A stretch of DNA of 50,695 nt from Hondaea fermentalgiana (lineage: Eukaryota > Sar > Bigyra > Thraustochytrida > Thraustochytriidae), in the NCBI GenBank assembly GCA_014084085.1, contig NPFB01000052.1, forward strand, positions 286,161 through 336,855, written 5' to 3'. The notes under the pieces were generated by a model. It did no database searches. It was not told where the DNA came from and saw only the letters and a list, made by a program, of their open reading frames with translations. Numbering within the stretch: the first letter of the stretch is position 1; the number at the start of each line of letters is the position of its first letter. Position numbers and translations under genes: made by a program. Positions 45,701 through 50,695 of the stretch are shown piece after piece.

Positions 45701-46334
45701 CGGCGGCACATGTGAGAACCATATACGCACAGCGCGGTGTGGCGCCGTGGTCGCCGAGCACGCGGGGCGTGACGCACTCAAAAGAGTAGCAAATGCCTCT
45801 GCGTTCGGCATCGTCCCACCAAGCTTTGAATTTGCTGGCACCCTCGTCGGGCCACACGGCCAGAAAGTACTCGTACAGGAGCACGCAGCCCACGCGCGAG
45901 AATTCATTTCCGGTCCCGTTTTTGGAGTAAAACGGCGGTGCCATCACAAGAGATCCTGAATGTTTTTTACTTACGTAAAGGATGCTTGCGACGCCCTCGT
46001 CGGCGCTTTCAAGCGACGCCTCCGCTTCGGCCCCGGAGAGCAGCCATCCGAGCCTCTTATCTGCGTTCTGATTGTCGAACTTGGGCAGGAAGTGGGTTGT
46101 GGTTTGGGCAACAAAGGGCTCATTCTTCTCGCTAATCTCTGGCAGTGCTGGGCCAACAGCAGAACCCGCCGACTCGCCGCTGTTCGAGCCGTAAGTCTCT
46201 GTCTCGGAGCGCTGTGTGGCGGCTGGCGCTTGGGCATCGACATCGTTGGCCTTGCTTCCGTCCGCACCAGTGCCGTTCGACTCGTTCTGCGAGGCCTTTG
46301 CCTTGCGCTGTCGTCGCTGCCTGTGCCGGCTCAT
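42756..46334 (-). CDS. RLG1: Plant-type (RLG1) tRNA ligase: ligase, kinase and cyclic phosphodiesterase
   Basis: 1192 aa from ATG 46334 (MSRHRQRRQ); the frame reaches a little upstream only by TTG. This enzyme seals tRNA halves after intron removal, and also the unconventionally spliced mRNA of the unfolded protein response in organisms that have it. N-terminal ligase: nucleotidyl-lysine motif KHSG with Lys124 in VSKKHSGSL, then GRG-like VGCVLLYEYFLAVW and the family-specific FECVTPRVLGDHGATPRCAY, WRLPLNEVWLV and GQVLEGFV. Also KGFYPPWSIPQEH. Central kinase P-loop ALPPGGGKSSLFDAF at about 770. C-terminal cyclic phosphodiesterase with two HxT motifs, LHVTLV at about 1016 and LHITDR at about 1123. 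So all three activities look intact. Inserts rich in Lys, Ser and Pro enlarge the kinase-phosphodiesterase part. No introns seen. Confidence 0.88.
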   Translation of the reverse strand: MSRHRQRRQRKAKASQNESNGTGADGSKANDVDAQAPAATQRSETETYGSNSGESAGSAVGPALPEISEKNEPFVAQTTTHFLPKFDNQNADKRLGWLLSGAEAEASLESADEGVASILYVSKKHSGSLVMAPPFYSKNGTGNEFSRVGCVLLYEYFLAVWPDEGASKFKAWWDDAERRGICYSFECVTPRVLGDHGATPRCAYMVLTCAAVTREERFMSPSELLQVATAWRLPLNEVWLVPGDRAHDVEKELHSRRWEMQDRDASAILDKHLLPGQEPQRFLSHAETQGQVLEGFVLMALQANPERLAALVKVYNDTMRPHHDAALASAARLGEICLDPVKGKDFRASVNKLEVAPLNHPDIYREPVRLGKSVPTSDVWDRVCAETAPGRMQTLFRRLRNLYAHSVNLQPYIYADRLQVQVHVRDDEVFYGWPLHMMDESTGPLFRGMVVTLFPQEEANARAEQAPALEAPTPVKILGIAKLKCLNYMWRTFGVRNRLFILLKRGKEDFLKTLRKGFYPPWSIPQEHRGVLDGFFRKWADFALSLPAKQQDALRTNYLETLERFLVLTPYPLGTPRAEVGPHAVSADDAFPDPEGLNAISAPGPPGDQLSILVLNLSGLNLSASKLGALGLDADSNRVLEGVTEGRQGFYEVTTRFPKEDQVKAANALLVMGLDANDPEAITQLSENQRKAAEGSLRGFTKRVMPKLGAKTQTPIVMNPSDAATWLSAVRDSATRAAPTVPVQEGPKGKTSTPATARERPKRLVLCTLALPPGGGKSSLFDAFATSLRPRTPQVRFCYRSSDDSKSRSSFESEFTACLQGRSNKKNHPKGDPAGPADILVVGYDKNIPNVDGVRRLIAMLKPQSSKFDLRILPIVPEVLDHDAFWNRVQARDAATHIGLAIGAKLSKKEAYRIFRSAFFEQCEEFLGQATRAPGAMVSDIFTRRVESAGNPLLPLAADASADIADFAAGCSFADFVEWADAQDTPSNESAPDSGNKRVAPERANWCCADVDGFPSLHVTLVPPPSSTPSLKESASGPNSQRKGALQALQSVAGRTVKIRASKYHRAFLADRNGTTTEDAGTARKRRREDNGPPSSAKYIGFWEVDEVEGLPSGLDLGLQQDILHITDRASISRGVRAKQAGQVMRQIKRQRSGLAVSESDAEPKLEPNEDTWIVETEQHPLSVTATIAFYR

Positions 46335-46700
46335 CCTGAACTGCGCGGAGAGGAGGAGGAACAACTAAAAGTTAGAGAAGATGACGACGAGCCTCTGCTC
46401 AAACCCCGTACGAGGACCGTCGTGACCTTTCGTCCTCGCCTCTTCTTTTTCAAGTTTTGGATTTGCAAATAGTTTTTTATCCATTGCCCAAGGAGAATAC
46501 GGTTCCGCGATCGTTCCGCATTCAGTCGGACGTTGATCAGCATTGGTGCGAGGGCTTGCAAGCGCGTCGCGGCTCTTGTTCGTGGAGTGAAGGCGAACCT
46601 GGGCGAGTCAAAGATTGCGATGTGCACAAGGTTTTCTTCTCCTTACTTCAAATATTCCTAGTATTACAGCTCAGCCTGGCAGGCCTTCTTTCTTGTTTGT
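46335..46700. other. Intergenic between tRNA ligase and BAR protein
   Basis: Leader of the tRNA ligase and 3' flank of the BAR gene. Nothing recognised. Confidence 0.6.
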
Positions 46701-49192
46701 TCATATTGATTGCACATGCAAGTCTGAGTCGCCGCCTTGGTCATCATCGACTTGCCCACCTGCACGCATTGTTTCTAGCATGCTGTCGAGGGCCTCTTGT
46801 CCTGCATCGACCTCTGTGCCGTTCTCTTCGGCGTGAATAAGCTGACCGGATGAGCTGTCTTCCGTGGAAATTGCATCGAGCGAGGCCTGCACTGGCAAGC
46901 TGCTCGTTCCCGCCGCCTCGTCCCCTGTCCCCGGCTTGCTCGCTGGGTCGCCTCCACTCAAAACCTCGTCATCCGATGAAGAACCCGAAGTCGTTTCCAA
47001 AGTAGCAGGTGTTGCATCCTCTTCCCCTTCTTTGCCGTTTCCTGTGATAGTTTCATCCTCTCTCACTTCCTCGCCATTTTCTATGATTGCTGACGTTTCA
47101 TTGACTTGCAGAGCCTCTGGCTCCACGTCTCCTTGGTCATTTGCAGTCGCACTCACCTCGACGTTTTCGTCGCAAAGGTTTTGAGCTGTGACGATGACGT
47201 CTTGACCTGCCGTTTGAGTTGCTTCAATTAAGGCAGCCTCCACGGTTCCGATATTGTTGGGTAAGGCGTCTTGCACCGGGCTACTGTATCCGTCAAAATC
47301 CCCAAAGAAGTCATCGTCGTCGAAGTTATCCTCTTGCATGTCACTTGCGACCCCAATCGCATTCTCGAAATGAGCAATGTCTGCTTGAACATCGTTTCTA
47401 GATGTGTCATGCTCCAGTTGTTTCATCTTGTCCTTCTTCTTCTTCTTCTTCTTCTTCTTCTTCTTCATTTTCTTATCCTCGCCCGCGAATAAAGTAGGAG
47501 TGATTTCTTCTTCGCCCAAAGACGGCGGCGGGCCGGACATGACAATGTGGCCATTGCTTGCAGACGTTGATGGTGGTGGGGCCGACATGATGATGTGGCC
47601 ATCAGACGTTGATGGTGGTGGCTTGGACATGACGATGTGGCCATCAGACGTTGATGATGGTGGCTTGGACATGACAATGTGACCATCAGACGTAGATGGT
47701 GGTGGCTTGGACATGACAATGTGGCCATCGCTTGCAGATGATGGTGATGGCTTGGACATGACAATGTGGCCATCAGACGTTGATGGTGGTGGCTTGGACA
47801 TGACGATGTGGCCATCAGACGTTGATGGTGGTGGTCTCGACATGACGATGTGACCATCACTTGCAGATGGTGGTGGCTTGGACATGACAATGTGACCATC
47901 AGACGTAGATGGTGGTGGCTTGGACATGACAATGTGACCATCACTTGCAGATGGTGGTGGACCCGACATGACGATGTGGCCATCGGACGCGACCTCGCTA
48001 GAAACCTTCTTGTCAGCGTCGCCCATGGAAGACGCCTTTGATGAACGAGAACGCCGACCCTTGAGTTGAATGCGAATGGGCCCAAGTTCTGAGGCTCCTT
48101 GAAACGCAGAGGCTGATGGGGAGCCGTCATTTTCGTCCTCGGGATCGATCTGAAGAGCCGCGGGAGTTGAACCTAAGGCATCTTCGCCCGTTGCGCGGCC
48201 AAGACGCAAGTAGGCGGACCCCGCTCCAGGACGATCAGCGTCGGGATTGAATCCCGTGTCCAAGACCGTGGCGACTATCGACTCTTCGGCACTGAGGCCG
48301 CCACCCTCGGGCGGGGCATCCGGGTCAGCCGCGTCTCGTGATACACGTGAGAGCAATTTCTTCACATTTTCGGATTGCTTTGCAAGACCTTGTCGCAGAC
48401 GCGCAGCAGCCCTGCGCTGCGCCTGAACCTCTCTGAACCGCTCCGAGTCCACCACTTGGGACTCGCGAACAATCTCGACCGCAGACTTGCTGAGCTTGGG
48501 AGGGGGTGCACGCGGTGGCGCCACGGCCGTGGCTGGACGCGGGGCGGCGCCCTGGAGAGTCTGCATGGCCGCCGCCGAGTTTTCAAAAAAGGCAAGTTGA
48601 ATACGTTTGAGAGCCTGGTACGGGGCTCTGACAAAATCGAAGCGATGCTGGAAGAGGGCCGAGAGCTCCTCGAAGAGCTCGCCGGTCATACGATCAAAGA
48701 TTGCTGTTTGATCGACGCGCTCCTTGTCCCTACTTGCGCTGCGCAGAAGCAGCGCAGCGCCGACCACACCGCGCGGCCTGGCCAGGGATTTCCGAAGCGC
48801 TTCTCGTTCGAGCATGCGCTCCTTGATTTCGTGAATCACAGCGAGGTTGACATTGAGGGACTCGACTACCTTCATTTCCATTTGAGCCACGAATTCTGCA
48901 CGATATGCTGTCGGGTGGCTGCCCGTAACGATGCGCGTCTGCGAAGCGAATCGTATCGTGTCTGCGCCGAGGGCCTCATCTTCTGCGCAAAATGTGCTGA
49001 TGTTGCTGGCGAGTGTTTGCATGTTGAGACACATAAAGTTCGTGGCTTTGATAAAGTTGACTGCGTTCTTGCGCAGCGTCACGAGCATCTCCTCGAGCTT
49101 GAGGATGTTCCCATACAGTGCCTGCATCATCGGATCTGGATCTTCGATGGCGTACTTGCCGCCTCGGGTGTCGCTCGATTTACGACCTTGTA

Positions 49193-49226
<34 letters not shown>

Positions 49227-49301
49227 TTGCTGCTGTGACTGTTGTTGCTGCTGTCGGCCAAGGCCGGAGCCATCACTTTGCTGCGACATGGACCGTCGCA
49301 T
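46701..49301 (-). CDS. BAR-domain protein with 11-copy DGHIVMS repeat
   Basis: 866 aa, ATG 49301 (a second ATG four codons in is possible). After a poly-Gln run (about 17-36, CAG-coded) comes a helical domain (about 45-260) of BAR type, which binds and bends membranes as a dimer. Seen are NILKLEEMLVTLRKNAVNF, FVAQMEMKVVESLNVNLAVI, EIKERMLEREALRKSL and ALFQHRFDFVRAPYQALKRI. Residues about 270-430 are Pro/Ala-rich linker. Eleven copies of a 14-residue SDGHIVMSKPPPST unit follow (about 440-594), then a lysine run (MKKKKKKKKKKKDK), and a long acidic Glu/Asp/Thr/Ser tail. No SH3 domain is seen, unlike amphiphysin or Rvs167. The repeat may be a scaffold for a partner with a Pro-rich ligand site. 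Role in endocytosis is inference. Confidence 0.78.
47520..47985 (-). repeat. Minisatellite coding for DGHIVMS repeats
   Basis: Eleven units of about 42 bases, each encoding SDGHIVMS then a Pro/Ser-rich linker (KPPPST and variants GPPPSA, RPPPST, KPSPSSA, APPPSTSA). Variation lies mostly in the linker; the DGHIVMS core is changed only as HIIMS in one unit and SNGH in another. A (TTC)n lysine tract sits next to it (47439-47469). Confidence 0.92.
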
Positions 49302-50695
49302 GGTGCTTCACGCTGGAGCGCGGCTTCGGTCTCCCGATCGACCGTTTGTTGTTCACCTGAGCGTGCGTGCGCAGCTTGTCTTGGCTCAGACTGTCTGCCT
49401 CTCTGCCTGCCTGTCTGTCAGTCTGTCTGCTGTTGGCTCGGGCTTGCTTCGTTGCGCCCCAAACGTGCGGCTGGGCAAACGATCTTCTTCTTGCTCGCTT
49501 CCGAGGTCGCAGCGCGCGGGCTCTCCGCGGGCCCTCTCTTCTTCCTCCCTCCCTCCGTCCCTCCCTTCCGCGCGCCCTCGAGGCCCCTCCATGCTCTGCT
49601 GCAGCTGCAGCTGCTGCTGCTGCTCCTCCTCGCCGCGCTTCACCGCGTCGCTCATTGACCAAGCCCCCGAGCAACAAGAACACCGCGCGCGAACAGAACA
49701 GACAGAACGCCGTCTGCGCAACCCTTTTTGCCCCGCTCGTCCCGTCCGCGCAACCCTTTTTGCTCTGTCTGTCTGTCTGTCTGTCTGTCTGTCATGGCGC
49801 GTCGGCGGTTTCGGTGTGACCGTGCGTGCGTCAATTTGTTTCCCCGGTGGGCACGCGGTTTCGCCGGCCGTTCCTTTCGGTTCTACGTGGCGAGGAAGGG
49901 GAGCCCGCGCGGGTGCACGCAAAGCCGACTTGCGCGGCGCGCATTCCGCACTTGCGCGGCGCCGCGCGCACTAGAGAACCAGCCGCGCCACAGTGGCCAC
50001 CCGCCCGCTCCCGGTGGTCACCGCTTTCTCTCCGCGGCCTTTCATACGCGCCGGCCGCCGGCGGAGCCGCCGCGGCGCGCCTCCCTCCCTCCGCCGCCTC
50101 GACTGCCCCCAGCAAGCAGCAGCAGCAGCAGCAGCCAGGCCGCGACGCTCGCTGTCGCGTGCTTGGTCCGAACGACCACGAACCAAGCAAGAAAGCAAAA
50201 CCAGGAAACTGAGAAAAGGACAGCCCGAACGGCAGCCATGTCATTTGTTGCCCTCGCGAAACCCCGTCGCAGAACACGCAAAGAAACGCACCCAAGAGGC
50301 CGCTCACGCACTGCCTGCGCTGCACTGCACTGCGCGAAAAGAAAAGTAAAGAAAAGAAAACCTCGAAAGCACGCACCACGCAAGCACAAGCTCGCAAGCC
50401 CGAACCAAGCTCCAGCGCCATCCCCTCGCCGCGTACCCACCCGATTGCGGCATCCGCATCCGCGCACCCGCGCAGGTCGCGCCCGCCCGCCCGCCCGCGC
50501 GCAAGCCAGCCAGCCAGCCAGCGAGCGAGCGAGCAAGACGCAGCGGCCCGGCGTCTGCGGCATCGCATCGCCGAGCGAGCAGCGCCGCGAGCAGCGAAAG
50601 AAAGCAAAACCCCAAGCGAGGCGCGGCTCGAGCAGGGCGAAGGCAACCCGGGCGCGGCGCGGGCGGAGCGGAGCTGCCGCGGCGTGCGCGGCGCG
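49302..50695. other. Leader/intergenic at right end
   Basis: Very GC-rich with (TCTG)n (49764-49793), (CAG)n (50114-50136) and CAGC/GAGC runs near 50505-50535. The first few hundred bases are probably the BAR gene leader. A minus-strand open frame of about 270 codons is Arg/Ala/Gly/Cys-rich low complexity and not credible. No gene called. Confidence 0.55.

Noticed and set aside
49831..50646. Minus-strand frame of about 270 codons at the right end
   Set aside because: Arg/Ala/Gly/Cys low complexity from simple repeats; no domain, and both strands are open in several frames.
1..50695. tRNA, rRNA, CRISPR arrays or intact transposons
   Set aside because: Scanning for B-box-like GGTTCRANYCC words found only partial matches inside coding regions; no direct-repeat arrays with spacers and no transposase, integrase or reverse transcriptase motifs were seen.

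Overview
The window looks like nuclear DNA of a protist, most likely a stramenopile such as a thraustochytrid (labyrinthulomycete). That placement is an inference from style and gene content; no marker gene settles it. The DNA is GC-rich, genes lie about one per 2.3 kb on both strands, and most are single exons. Two genes have short GT-AG introns with GTAAGT or GTACGT donors. The products are eukaryotic: eIF2beta, a Rag GTPase, RNase H2 subunit B, a mitochondrial carrier, a HECT ligase, a BAR protein and a plant-type tRNA ligase. Leaders are full of simple repeats such as (GGCT)n, (CAG)n, GA/CT tracts and (AAGC)n.

Layout. 1-7.7 kb (plus strand): Golgi-type sulfotransferase, citrate-type mitochondrial carrier, and a four-helix membrane protein with a histone-H1-like tail. 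7.7-14.2 kb: a protein-kinase relic, then a tandem pair of DUF1295 (steroid 5-alpha-reductase-like) membrane proteins on the minus strand, one with a long acidic repeat extension, separated by a 2.2 kb stretch without a gene. 14.9-21.6 kb (minus): a NAT9-type acetyltransferase fused to an OvoA-type 4-mercaptohistidine N-methyltransferase, a HECT ligase with FN3 and WW domains, and a pentameric ligand-gated ion channel. 23.3-24.8 kb (plus): an AAAP amino acid transporter. 25.4-30.0 kb (minus): RagC/D-type GTPase, eIF2beta, and a second pentameric channel assembled from three exons. 31.4-38.6 kb: a hypothetical protein with a myristoylation signal, a fructosamine-3-kinase, a zinc-finger/ankyrin protein, a relic of a second fructosamine-3-kinase, and a secreted GPI-anchor-like protein. 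38.9-49.3 kb (minus): RNase H2B (three exons), a membrane-anchored M14 carboxypeptidase, an RLG1-type tRNA ligase and a BAR-domain protein with an 11-copy peptide repeat. 49.3-50.7 kb is leader or intergenic sequence.

The genes do not form one pathway, as expected for a eukaryotic chromosome. The most unusual item is the NAT9-OvoA methyltransferase fusion at 14891-16315: the ovothiol methylation domain is separated from its usual sulfoxide synthase and joined to an acetyltransferase. Other points of note are two ion channels within 10 kb, a RagC whose DxxG glycine is alanine, the HECT-FN3-WW architecture with a myristoylation signal, and two gene relics. No tRNA, rRNA, CRISPR array or intact mobile element was seen.
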